DNA of 64,000 bases. Origin: Chryseobacterium senegalense (GTDB lineage Bacteria; Bacteroidota; Bacteroidia; Flavobacteriales; Weeksellaceae). Positions within the stretch are counted from its first letter, which is position 1; each line of letters begins with the position of its first letter. Location of the stretch: the NCBI GenBank assembly GCA_001403755.1, contig CYUH01000015.1:474589-538588 (forward strand), in the 5' to 3' direction. Below are positions 51,844 through 60,173 of this stretch, in pieces. Made by a program: the position numbers and the translations under genes. The notes beneath the pieces were generated by a model. It was not told the DNA's origin. It saw only the letters and a program-made list of their open reading frames with translations, and searched no databases.

Positions 51844-52707
51844 ATGGCAAAGAAACCCATTAAAAGAAAGGCAACCAGAAAAATCCACAAAGCTCGGAGA
51901 AGGCATTTTCTCCTGAGACGAGAAATTTTACTCGTGATTTTGGCGGTTGCTCTATTTGGAACCGGGTTTTATTTGAAACAGAAAATTGCATTTTATTACG
52001 CAATGTATTTCAATAAATTTGAGCACAAAAAATTGTCCAATTCCGAATTCGAAGAGCAGCGAATCAACCGTATTGTCGAGGATTATGTGGATAAAACTTT
52101 TGGTATCGATATGTCGCATTACCAGCGAAAAGAAGATATTCAATGGGATAGTTTAAGCATCGGAAATCGTGCTGTTCCTATAAAATTTGTGATTTTACGC
52201 GCAACCATGGGAAATCGAAGTGCCGACAAAAACTTTGATGAATTCTGGTCGCTTGCAAAAAAACACAATCTCATCCGTGGAGCTTATCATTTCTATCGAG
52301 CCGATGAGGATCCGGTGATGCAGGCCAATAATTTTCTAGAAAATGCAAAATTAGAGGAAGGAGATTTGCCACCGATTTTAGATATCGAAAAAATTCCGCG
52401 CCGAAAATCCAATGAAAAACTGATAGAAGATTTGAAAATATGGTGCCGAATTGTAGAAGAAAAATACGGAGAAAAGCCCATAATTTATAGTTATTACCAT
52501 TATCACAAAGATTTTTTGGAGGGCGAATTTGACGGCTATTCGCTTTGGCTAGCCAATTACAACGATGTACCGCAGCCTACACCAACTGGTGTCTGGGATT
52601 TTTGGCAATTCACCGAAAACGGAATTGTATATGGAATTAACACCAAAGTTGATCTGAATGTGTATGACGGAAGTCTGTGGTCGCTGAAAAGTTTGACATT
52701 AGATTAA
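51844..52707 (+). CDS. Membrane-anchored glycoside hydrolase family 25 (lysozyme-like)
   Basis: 287 residues from the ATG at 51844; an earlier frame starts only at TTG. The N-terminus is strongly basic (MAKKPIKRKATRKIHKARRR), with one membrane helix (about 27-46) as signal anchor. The GH25 TIM-like barrel follows with FGIDMSHYQ, RATMGNRSADKNF, GAYHFYRADEDP, and LDIEKIP carrying the Asp-x-Glu catalytic pair. WLANYNDVPQPTPTG and WQFTENG come near the end. It should cleave the beta-1,4 bond of peptidoglycan. Role in remodelling the wall is inferred; bacteriocin or phage functions are less likely since it sits alone. Confidence 0.9.
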   Translation: MAKKPIKRKATRKIHKARRRHFLLRREILLVILAVALFGTGFYLKQKIAFYYAMYFNKFEHKKLSNSEFEEQRINRIVEDYVDKTFGIDMSHYQRKEDIQWDSLSIGNRAVPIKFVILRATMGNRSADKNFDEFWSLAKKHNLIRGAYHFYRADEDPVMQANNFLENAKLEEGDLPPILDIEKIPRRKSNEKLIEDLKIWCRIVEEKYGEKPIIYSYYHYHKDFLEGEFDGYSLWLANYNDVPQPTPTGVWDFWQFTENGIVYGINTKVDLNVYDGSLWSLKSLTLD

Positions 52708-52810
52708 ATCCAATTTCTATTATTAATGAAGAGCAACCGCAATGTCGCTTTTTCGGTGACCATTCATATCTGCTCAAAATTCAGTACTTTCGCAAAAATT
52801 CCAAATTCTG

Positions 52811-54700
52811 ATGAACTACGTTTCCGCTGAAAATTTAACAAAATCATACGGCTTAAAAGTTTTATTTCGTGACATCACTTTTAATATCAACGAAGGTGAC
52901 AAAATAGCGATTGTGGCAAAAAATGGCTCAGGAAAATCAACCTTATTGAAGATTTTGATGGGCAAGGAAATTGCCGATTCCGGAAATGTGGTCATTAATA
53001 AAGATATTCAGGTAGTTCTTTTCGATCAGGAAATTGATTTTGAAGGTAATCTCAATGTAGAAGAATTCATGATGACGCTGGATTCCCCGCCGATTTTGGC
53101 TCTTAAAAATTACCATCACGCACTTCATACCGAGAATCCTGATGATATGGAAAAAGCCCTCGCTGAGATGGAAATTCATAAAGCTTGGGATTTGGAAAAC
53201 GAAATGCGACAAATTCTTTCCCAGCTGAAAATAACCGATTTGGAGGCGAAAATGAAAACGCTTTCCGGAGGTCAGATAAAAAGAGTTGCACTCGCCAAAC
53301 TGTTGCTGGAAACCCGAGCCGAACATCGTCACACCCTTCTGATTATGGACGAACCTACCAACCACCTCGATGTTGATATGGTGGAATGGCTGGAAAATTA
53401 CCTCTCCAAAGCCATGGTAACTTTGCTTTTGGTGACGCACGACCGATATTTCTTGGATGCTGTTTGCGACACAGTTTGGGAAATGGAAGACCAAAATTTA
53501 TACGTCCACAACGGAAGTTATGCGACTTATCTGGAAAATAAAATGATTCGTGAAGATAATTTAAATTCCACTATCGATAAAGCCAACAACCTATACCGCA
53601 AGGAATTGGAATGGATGCGCCGACAACCAAAAGCTCGAACCACAAAATCGAAATCTCGAATTGATTCTTTTTACGAAACCGAAAAAATCGCGAAAACCGA
53701 TACGAGAAAACAAAACCTGGAATTGGATTTTGAAATGAAACGTCTCGGTAAGAAAATCCTTGAACTGAAAAACATCAGCAAAAATTTCGGCGAAAAACTT
53801 TTGATCAAAGATTTTTCTTATCAATTTCAGCGAGGCGAAAAAGTAGGAATTGTTGGAAAAAACGGAGCTGGAAAATCTACTTTACTTAACATTATTCAAG
53901 GTTTTGAACCTTACGACAAAGGTGAAATCGAAACCGGAGAAACCATCAAATTCGGATATTTCTCTCAGAAAGGTTTACAATACAAAGAAGACGAGCGTGT
54001 TATTGATTTTATTAAAGAAATTGGCGAAAATTTTCCGTTAGCCAATGGACGAACCATTTCGGCATCGCAGTTTTTGAGATTATTTCTTTTTGATGATCAA
54101 ACCCAATATTCACCGATTTCTAAACTTTCGGGTGGGGAAAAGAGAAGGCTACATTTGATGTATGTTCTTTATCAGAACCCGAATTTTCTAATATTTGATG
54201 AGCCTACGAATGATCTGGATCTGCCGACGCTAACGGTTTTGGAGAATTTTCTATTGAATTTCCAAGGTTCATTGATTATTGTTTCCCACGACAGATATTT
54301 TATGGATCGAATTGTAGATCATATTTTAGCTTTCGAAGGCGAAGGAATCATCAAAGATTTTGTAGGAAACTTCTCGGAATATCGCGAGAAGAAAAGCCAG
54401 GAAAGTGGAAAAAATCAAACGGAAGTGCGGCAAGAATCTTTTAAAAACGAAATTCCTGCTGCTTCTATTTCTCCAGAAAAACCAGTTGCGAGCAAAAGAA
54501 AATTGTCTTTCAAAGAGCAACGGGAATTAGAAATGATCGACAAAGAGCTTCCTGTTTTAGAAAAAGAACGTAACGAAATTCTGGACAAACTTAATAACGA
54601 AACAGATTATGGGAAAATATCGGTTTATTCAGCGGAATTGGAGCGAATTTCAGGCAAGATGGAAGAAATGGAAATGCGCTGGCTGGAACTGCAAGACTAA
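52811..54700 (+). CDS. ABC-F family ATPase (Uup/EttA-like)
   Basis: A 629-residue soluble protein with two ABC domains. The Walker A motifs read AKNGSGKS near residue 38 and GKNGAGKS in the second half; signatures are LSGGQIKRVALA and LSGGEKRRLHLM; both domains carry Walker B motifs (LLIMDEPTNHLD and LIFDEPTNDLD). A linker with basic helices joins them (the P-site tRNA-interaction motif), and the C-terminal 90 residues form a coiled coil, as in Uup. ABC-F proteins act on stalled or starting ribosomes; whether this one gives antibiotic resistance is not visible. Well supported at family level. Confidence 0.93.
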   Translation: MNYVSAENLTKSYGLKVLFRDITFNINEGDKIAIVAKNGSGKSTLLKILMGKEIADSGNVVINKDIQVVLFDQEIDFEGNLNVEEFMMTLDSPPILALKNYHHALHTENPDDMEKALAEMEIHKAWDLENEMRQILSQLKITDLEAKMKTLSGGQIKRVALAKLLLETRAEHRHTLLIMDEPTNHLDVDMVEWLENYLSKAMVTLLLVTHDRYFLDAVCDTVWEMEDQNLYVHNGSYATYLENKMIREDNLNSTIDKANNLYRKELEWMRRQPKARTTKSKSRIDSFYETEKIAKTDTRKQNLELDFEMKRLGKKILELKNISKNFGEKLLIKDFSYQFQRGEKVGIVGKNGAGKSTLLNIIQGFEPYDKGEIETGETIKFGYFSQKGLQYKEDERVIDFIKEIGENFPLANGRTISASQFLRLFLFDDQTQYSPISKLSGGEKRRLHLMYVLYQNPNFLIFDEPTNDLDLPTLTVLENFLLNFQGSLIIVSHDRYFMDRIVDHILAFEGEGIIKDFVGNFSEYREKKSQESGKNQTEVRQESFKNEIPAASISPEKPVASKRKLSFKEQRELEMIDKELPVLEKERNEILDKLNNETDYGKISVYSAELERISGKMEEMEMRWLELQD

Positions 54701-54728
54701 ATAATTTAATATAAAATTACTGCACCAT

Positions 54729-56108
54729 ATGGAAAATCAACAAAAACTGGAAGCCAAATATGGGTTGTTTACGGCAATTTCGATGGTCATCGGTCAGGTT
54801 ATTGGCTCCGGAATTTTTTTCAAAGTTGATGATGTTCTAACTGCTACTCAAGGAAATATTTTTGCAGGTCTTGCAGGTTTTGTAATCGTAGGGTTCAGCG
54901 TGATTTTTGGTGCGATTTCGATGGCAAATTATGCGGAATTGCTTCCAAAAGATGGGGGAATTTTGAATTATGTAGAATACCGTTTTGGGAAAACCGCGGG
55001 ATATTTTGTTGGCTGGATCTATATGAGCCTTTTTTATCCCTTGCTAACCGCAGTTTTGTTCATGGTTTCCGGGATTTATATTGCGCATTTCGCAGCAGAA
55101 TTTTTGCAATTTCAGCCAACGACTTTACATTTTGTACTTATCGGATTTGTGAATTTGCTGATTTTTTTTGTTTTTAATATTTACAAGCCGAAAAGCAGTG
55201 GAGTTTTCCAGCAATTAACCACGGTTCTGAAGGTTCTTCCGCTTATATTTATTGCATCATTGGGAATTATCAGTTTACTTAAAGGAGATGTAGCGGAAGC
55301 AAACACTTTTTCGTATGCTGCCAAAAATGTGAAGGAAAACCAATCCTTGTTGGTTTTGATTGCGGCGAGTTTTATTCCCATTTCATTTGCGTTTGATGGT
55401 TGGTATGTTGCAACCCAAATTTCCGGAGAGATTAAAAATTCAAGAAAAAATCTACCGAAAGCGCTGATTATAGGAACTATAACGGTGATGGTGATCTACA
55501 TTTCGTATTATATGGGAATTGTTTTTGGAATGAGCGGTGACGAAATTATCGCATTAAAAGATACCTATATTACTGAATTTTCCAGAAAAATAAGCTCAAA
55601 TCTAGGAGCTTTGGTGATGCAGGTCTTCATTATAATTTCGGTTCTGGGAACGGCGAACGGATTGCTTTTAGCGACCATACGGGTGCCATATCAGTTTGCG
55701 AATCTTGAACGGTCTAAGAAATTTTTGAACCTCAATCAAATCCATCCGAAAACGAAAATGCCGTTAAACAGTGCTTTTCTAGGTTTGGCAATTATTTCGG
55801 TTTATCTTATTATTTATTACAGTACCAATACTTTTCCATTTTTCACCGAGCGGAATTTTGATCTTTCGGCGATCCCGATTGTATTTATTTATTTGGTAAA
55901 TACAGCACTTTTCTTCGGGTTGTTTAAGCTTTTAAAACAAAATGTCTTTTCCGGCAATCATTTTTTCAAGTCAATAATGGCTGTGATAGCTATTTTGGGG
56001 ACTTTCACGGTGCTTTTCGGAACGGCCACTTCACCGAATGGGATTACCTATTTTGTAGTGACAGCTGTCTTTATTCTTGCGGGATTTATCTTCAAAAAGA
56101 AAAACTGA
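54729..56108 (+). CDS. APC-superfamily amino-acid permease
   Basis: A 459-residue transporter with about 12 predicted helices. The first helix starts GLFTAISMVIGQVIGSGIFF, containing the GSGIF substrate-binding turn. FAFDGWYVATQISGEIKN in the middle is the helix-6 motif typical of the LAT (SLC7-like) branch, where GSGIF and FAFDGW are diagnostic. It probably imports or exchanges amino acids, but substrate choice cannot be read from sequence. A small hairpin (56103-56120) overlaps the stop codon without a T tail. Confidence 0.88.
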   Translation: MENQQKLEAKYGLFTAISMVIGQVIGSGIFFKVDDVLTATQGNIFAGLAGFVIVGFSVIFGAISMANYAELLPKDGGILNYVEYRFGKTAGYFVGWIYMSLFYPLLTAVLFMVSGIYIAHFAAEFLQFQPTTLHFVLIGFVNLLIFFVFNIYKPKSSGVFQQLTTVLKVLPLIFIASLGIISLLKGDVAEANTFSYAAKNVKENQSLLVLIAASFIPISFAFDGWYVATQISGEIKNSRKNLPKALIIGTITVMVIYISYYMGIVFGMSGDEIIALKDTYITEFSRKISSNLGALVMQVFIIISVLGTANGLLLATIRVPYQFANLERSKKFLNLNQIHPKTKMPLNSAFLGLAIISVYLIIYYSTNTFPFFTERNFDLSAIPIVFIYLVNTALFFGLFKLLKQNVFSGNHFFKSIMAVIAILGTFTVLFGTATSPNGITYFVVTAVFILAGFIFKKKN

Positions 56109-56167
56109 TAAAAATCAGTTGAGGTTAATCTTCTTCATTTCAGGGAGTTTTGTCATTATTTTCTAAC

Positions 56168-56190
56168 TTATTTAGAATTATTCAAAATAA
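56168..56190 (+). promoter_or_regulatory. Operator-like palindrome 1, siderophore receptor promoter
   Basis: Arms TTATTTAGAAT and ATTCAAAATAA with one central base; 10 of 11 pairs match. It ends one base before the -33 box. A second copy lies at 56229-56251. Geometry is that of a Fur or Fur-like dimer site; binding factor unproven. Confidence 0.55.
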
Positions 56191-56191
56191 A

Positions 56192-56223
56192 TTTGGTAGA
56201 ATTGCGAGTGTTTTCTACATTTG
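56192..56223 (+). promoter_or_regulatory. Promoter of the TonB-dependent receptor gene
   Basis: TTTG (56192-56195), 20 nt, TACATTTG (56216-56223); ATG 39 nt after the box. Confidence 0.75.
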
Positions 56224-56228
56224 CATCG

Positions 56229-56251
56229 TTATTTTAATTCATTCTAAATAA
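56229..56251 (+). promoter_or_regulatory. Operator-like palindrome 2, siderophore receptor promoter
   Basis: Arms TTATTTTAATT and ATTCTAAATAA around one central base. The right arm is the exact complement of the left arm of palindrome 1. It covers the likely transcription start (about 56228-56230). Confidence 0.5.
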
Positions 56252-56261
56252 AAGCTTATTA

Positions 56262-58547
56262 ATGAAAAAGCAAATACTATCTGCGAGTCTTCTTGTTGTT
56301 GCGCTATCAGCACAAGCACAAATGAAATATGAACCAATCAGTGATACTTTAAAGATACAATTGATTGAGGATATCAATCTTCATAAAACCGGAAACCCAA
56401 ATGTTGCAAAACCGTTGTCAACCAAATCGAATCTTACGGTAATGGAAACTCCGCAGCCGATTGCGATTGTAACCCACGAGATCATCGAACAGCAACAAGC
56501 AAAACAGTTGAGTGATGTTTTGCAAAATGTAAACGGTTTATATATTACTTCATCGCGAGGTAATTCTCAGGATAGTTTTGGCGGAAGAGGTTTTAGTTTA
56601 GGAAATGATAATATCTTCAAGAATGGAACTCGTGTAAATAGTGGCGTTTTTCCTGAAGTTTCCGGGTTGGAAAGGGTGGAAGTACTGAAAGGAGCCAACG
56701 CAATGCTTTATGGAAATACTGCTGCCGGAGGAATCATCAACATGGTGACTAAAAAGCCAAGATTCAATTTTGGTGGATCGGTAGGTTTCAGCGCGGGAAG
56801 CTGGAATTCCTATAAGCCTACGGTTGATTTCTACGGTCCGCTTACGGATAATGTAGCGTTCCGAGTGAATGGTGCTTATGAAACTGCAGATAGTTTCCGT
56901 GATCTAGTTTCTTCTGAAAAATATTATTTCAATCCCTCTTTTTTATTCAATTTAGGTGAAAAATCTCAGTTGATTGTGGAGGCAGATTATTTAAGAAATG
57001 ATTTCACGCCAGATTTTGGGATTGGTGCCATCACCAATGCTGATTTAAGCTATTCATTAAATGATAAAGTTGGCAGAAATGTGTTCTTCGGGACCGACTG
57101 GCAATACCAAAATGTAGAACAAGCTTCTACAAATATTACTTTTAACCATCAGTTGAGCACCAACTGGACTTTAAACACGGTGGCTTCTTATCAAAATTAT
57201 ACCAAAGATTATTTTTCTTCGGAGCGAATTCAATGGGGTTATATTAAAAATAATGCGGCCGTGGATCCTACTCGTTTGGCATGGGTACGTCCTTTCAATA
57301 AAACGTATAATGAGCAAAATTACGGATCTGCTCAGGTGAATATTAATGGTGAATTCAATACCGGGAAAATTAATCATAAAGTATTATTCGGTGCAGATGC
57401 CGATTATAGCCAAGCCGACTCTTACGCATATACGTTGAGTGCAACCAACAATGTTCTTTATTTGGATGATGCTTCCACATGGGGAAATGTAGCAATGCCA
57501 TCGGCTACTGCAAATACCAAAAATAGAATAAACACCCGAAGAATTGGAGCGTATGCGCAGGATTTTATCAGTCTTACCAAACAGTGGAAAGTGATTGCAG
57601 GTTTGCGTTGGTCTTACATTGAAAATATGCCGACGATTAACACCAAATTTTCGACAGGTGAAAAGAAATTATTAGACAACACAGCAACTTCTGATCAGGC
57701 TTTTTCGCCAAAAGTAGGCGTGGTTTATATGCCGAATGAAAATATGTCTGTTTTTGCAACCTATACCAATTCGTTTGCAGCAAATTCCGGGGAAACTTCT
57801 TCAGAATTGCAATCAATCAATACTACGGGAACTGCAGCTGAGGTATTGGCACAAGTGCAAAGTATTTCAAGACAAGGAATAAAACCAACCACCATTGATC
57901 AATACGAAATCGGACTTAAGAAAAATATTTGGGATAATGCATTAGCGTTTAATATTTCCCTTTATCAAATCGATTACAATAATTACTATCAAAGCTATTG
58001 GTATCAGAACGCTTCGGGATCTGTTGTAACTCCGGATTCCAATTTGAAAGAATTTGCAGGGAAAATGCGAAGCCGCGGAGTAGAAGTGGATATCACCGGA
58101 AACCCTACTAAAAACATATCGATTATCGGAGGATTTTCTTATAACAATTCTGTCTATCTCGACACTCCTGAAAAAGGCTATATTGAAAAGCAAAGACTTG
58201 TTCGAACTCCTGCTACCACAGCAAATGCATCGGTATTCTACAAGTTTACTGAAGGCCACATCAAAGGGTTGAAAATAGGAGCCGGTGCATATTTTATCGG
58301 AAACCGATTGGCAGGTTGGAACGATACCAAATCCACAGTAATTACCAGAAATGGTGTTACCAGAAGTTTCGAATTGGAAGATTATGTTACTGTAAATGCA
58401 ACAATTGGTTACGAATGGAACAAATTTTCCCTACAAGGAAAAATCGGGAATATTTTCGATACAGAAAATTACAATGTACATGAAAACTATTCCGTAAACC
58501 CGATTACTCCTAGGAATTACTATTTTACTTTAACATACAAATTATAG
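56262..58547 (+). CDS. TonB-dependent siderophore receptor
   Basis: A 761-residue outer-membrane receptor. Signal peptide (to about residue 19, ending QAQ). The plug domain (about 60-190) holds QPIAIVTHEIIEQQQAKQL, GFSLGNDNIFKNGTRV and LERVEVLKGANAMLYGN, followed by GGIINMVTKKP, the siderophore-receptor signature. A 22-strand barrel follows, with the C-terminal end RNYYFTLTYKL. It imports ferric siderophore using TonB-ExbBD energy; which siderophore is unknown. The promoter is flanked by two palindromes of the Fur type, so iron repression is likely. Single-gene unit with a terminator after it. Confidence 0.93.
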   Translation: MKKQILSASLLVVALSAQAQMKYEPISDTLKIQLIEDINLHKTGNPNVAKPLSTKSNLTVMETPQPIAIVTHEIIEQQQAKQLSDVLQNVNGLYITSSRGNSQDSFGGRGFSLGNDNIFKNGTRVNSGVFPEVSGLERVEVLKGANAMLYGNTAAGGIINMVTKKPRFNFGGSVGFSAGSWNSYKPTVDFYGPLTDNVAFRVNGAYETADSFRDLVSSEKYYFNPSFLFNLGEKSQLIVEADYLRNDFTPDFGIGAITNADLSYSLNDKVGRNVFFGTDWQYQNVEQASTNITFNHQLSTNWTLNTVASYQNYTKDYFSSERIQWGYIKNNAAVDPTRLAWVRPFNKTYNEQNYGSAQVNINGEFNTGKINHKVLFGADADYSQADSYAYTLSATNNVLYLDDASTWGNVAMPSATANTKNRINTRRIGAYAQDFISLTKQWKVIAGLRWSYIENMPTINTKFSTGEKKLLDNTATSDQAFSPKVGVVYMPNENMSVFATYTNSFAANSGETSSELQSINTTGTAAEVLAQVQSISRQGIKPTTIDQYEIGLKKNIWDNALAFNISLYQIDYNNYYQSYWYQNASGSVVTPDSNLKEFAGKMRSRGVEVDITGNPTKNISIIGGFSYNNSVYLDTPEKGYIEKQRLVRTPATTANASVFYKFTEGHIKGLKIGAGAYFIGNRLAGWNDTKSTVITRNGVTRSFELEDYVTVNATIGYEWNKFSLQGKIGNIFDTENYNVHENYSVNPITPRNYYFTLTYKL

Positions 58548-58568
58548 ATTCAGATTAAATTTTTTTTG

Positions 58569-58602
58569 AAAAGAGTGGAGACTTTTGTTTCCGCTCTTTT
58601 TT
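58569..58602 (+). terminator. Intrinsic terminator of the siderophore receptor gene
   Basis: 11-bp stem AAAAGAGTGGA/TCCGCTCTTTT (58569-58579 with 58590-58600, one G-U pair), 10-nt loop, then TT. Confidence 0.75.
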
Positions 58603-58658
58603 GATGAAAAAAATCTTTAATGATTGTAATATAAAACGGGATATTAAGAAAAAAATAT

Positions 58659-58666
58659 TATCTTTG
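58659..58666 (+). promoter_or_regulatory. Candidate -7 box of rpsP
   Basis: TATCTTTG, 46 nt before the ATG. No -33 box at the usual spacing. Confidence 0.4.
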
Positions 58667-58712
58667 CACCCTTATAATTAATCGGGACGAGTTCCCACAA
58701 AATCAAACATTT

Positions 58713-59291
58713 ATGTCAGTAAAAATTAGATTACAAAGACACGGTAAAAAAGGAAAACCTTTTTTCCACATTGTTGTTGCAGATGCAAGAGCGAGAAGAG
58801 ATGGTAAATTCATCGAAAAAATCGGGACTTATAACCCAATTACAAATCCTGCGGTTATTAATTTAGACGTGGATGCGGCTGTAAAATGGTTAAACAATGG
58901 TGCGCAACCAACCGACACTGCAAGAGCAATCCTTTCTTACAAAGGTGCACTTTACAAAAAACACTTACAAGGTGGTGTTGCTAAAGGTGCTTTCTCTGCC
59001 GAAGAAGCTGATAAAAAATTCGCTGCTTGGTTAGAAGAAAAAGAAAATGCAGTAAACAACAAAAAAGAATCTTTAACTAAAGCACAAAAAGAAGCTAAAA
59101 AAGCAGCTCTTGAAGCAGAAGCTAAAGTAAATCAAGCAAGATTAGATGCGGCAGCAAAAGCAGAAGCTGATGCAAAAGCGGAAGAAGAAGCTAAATTGGC
59201 TGAAGCAGAAGCTGCAAACGCTCCTGTAGCTGAAGAAGCAACCGAAGAACCAGCTGCTGAAGCAGAAGGAACTGAAGAAGCTCAAGCTTAA
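58713..59291 (+). CDS. rpsP: 30S ribosomal protein S16 with long C-terminal tail
   Basis: A 192-residue protein. The first 85 residues are S16: [34 protein letters not shown], and ALSYKGAL-like end. From about residue 95 a tail of nearly 100 residues follows that is almost wholly Ala, Glu and Lys with KEEA repeats. It is probably a long helix, becoming acidic toward the end ([13 protein letters not shown]). Typical bacterial S16 has 80-90 residues; long tails of this type are known in Bacteroidota, but this one is extreme and its role on the ribosome is unknown. A terminator follows at 59324-59348 before rimM. Confidence 0.95.
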   Translation: MSVKIRLQRHGKKGKPFFHIVVADARARRDGKFIEKIGTYNPITNPAVINLDVDAAVKWLNNGAQPTDTARAILSYKGALYKKHLQGGVAKGAFSAEEADKKFAAWLEEKENAVNNKKESLTKAQKEAKKAALEAEAKVNQARLDAAAKAEADAKAEEEAKLAEAEAANAPVAEEATEEPAAEAEGTEEAQA

Positions 59292-59323
59292 TTTTATTCT
59301 GTAAAATCTTACAAAATAATACG

Positions 59324-59355
59324 CAAAGACGCCTTTTGGGCGTCTTTGTTATTTT
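59324..59355 (+). terminator. Intrinsic terminator of rpsP
   Basis: Perfect 10-bp stem CAAAGACGCC/GGCGTCTTTG (59324-59333 with 59339-59348), 5-nt loop, then TTATTTT. Confidence 0.85.
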
Positions 59356-59372
59356 AAAACCCTTTATATTTG
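59345..59372 (+). promoter_or_regulatory. Candidate promoter of rimM, embedded in the rpsP terminator
   Basis: TTTG at 59345-59348 (the last bases of the terminator stem), 16 nt, TATATTTG (59365-59372). The spacing is slightly short for the class. Confidence 0.45.
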
Positions 59373-59451
59373 CAACATATTATGTAAAATAATGACGGAC
59401 TTTTTTCCAAGTCTTTCGATGAATTTACATGTTGATTAATTATTAAAAAAA

Positions 59452-59994
59452 ATGAGAAAAGAAGATTGCTATTTCTTAGGAAAAATTACCCGAAGACACG
59501 GTCTTCAAGGAAATGTTTTTCTTAAATTAGATACGGATCAGCCTGAAATGTATCAAAAACTCAATTCTATATTTGTAGAAATCAATGGTTTGTTGGTGCC
59601 TTTTTTTGTTGCCAAACAATCCTGGAGCAAAGGCGATACATTGATTATTTCCTTTAAAAATTCTACCGAAGCATTGGTTGATCAATCTTTGGGAAAAGAC
59701 GTTTATCTTCCGCTGTCCACCTTGCCCAAACTTACAGGGAACAAGTTCTACTATCATGAAGTTGTAGGTTTTGAAATTCGTGAAGAAGATGGTAAAACTT
59801 GTGGAACAATTGTTTCCATCAACGATCAAACTGCGCAACATTATTTCTATCTGGATCTTGCCGGAAAACAAATTATTATCCCAATTATTAAAGATTGGAT
59901 TTTGGAATTGAATCGTGAAGAAAAATACTTAAAAATGGCTTTGCCGGAAGGTTTGATGGATGTTTTCCTAATTCCATCTAAAAAAGATGAATAG
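59452..59994 (+). CDS. rimM: 16S rRNA processing protein RimM
   Basis: A 180-residue 30S-subunit maturation factor that binds S19 and helps process the 3' end of 16S rRNA. The N-terminal RimM domain begins DCYFLGKITRRHGLQGNVFLKLDT, and the PRC-barrel domain starts near NKFYYHEVVGFEI; LIPIIKDWILELN is typical of the end. It is separated from rpsP by a terminator and a candidate promoter of its own. trmD, its usual neighbour, is about 10 kb upstream. Confidence 0.93.
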   Translation: MRKEDCYFLGKITRRHGLQGNVFLKLDTDQPEMYQKLNSIFVEINGLLVPFFVAKQSWSKGDTLIISFKNSTEALVDQSLGKDVYLPLSTLPKLTGNKFYYHEVVGFEIREEDGKTCGTIVSINDQTAQHYFYLDLAGKQIIIPIIKDWILELNREEKYLKMALPEGLMDVFLIPSKKDE

Positions 59995-60104
59995 TATTTT
60001 AGGCCTTTTTTTAAGTAAATTTTTTGATTTTTTTGAAGGAAAATGCATTACTAATTTCAAGAAAAAAAACGGACGCTATTAGCAAAAATTACGCCAAATT
60101 TTAT

Positions 60105-60112
60105 TACATTTG
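60105..60112 (+). promoter_or_regulatory. Candidate -7 box of asnS
   Basis: TACATTTG, 61-70 nt before the candidate starts of asnS. No -33 box at the expected distance. Confidence 0.4.
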
Positions 60113-60173
60113 TATTAATTGTTAAATAATAAAAGACGGAAATCCTATTTTCCGAATGATATATAAAAATTGA

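Noticed and set aside
52943..53494. A 183-codon frame antisense to the first ABC-F domain
   Set aside because: The ABC-F motifs on the plus strand are certain; the antisense frame has no recognisable features.
56103..56120. Hairpin AACTGAT/ATCAGTT over the stop codon of the amino-acid permease gene
   Set aside because: No T run follows on the plus strand. On the minus strand there is a T run but no gene to end, so I do not call it a terminator.
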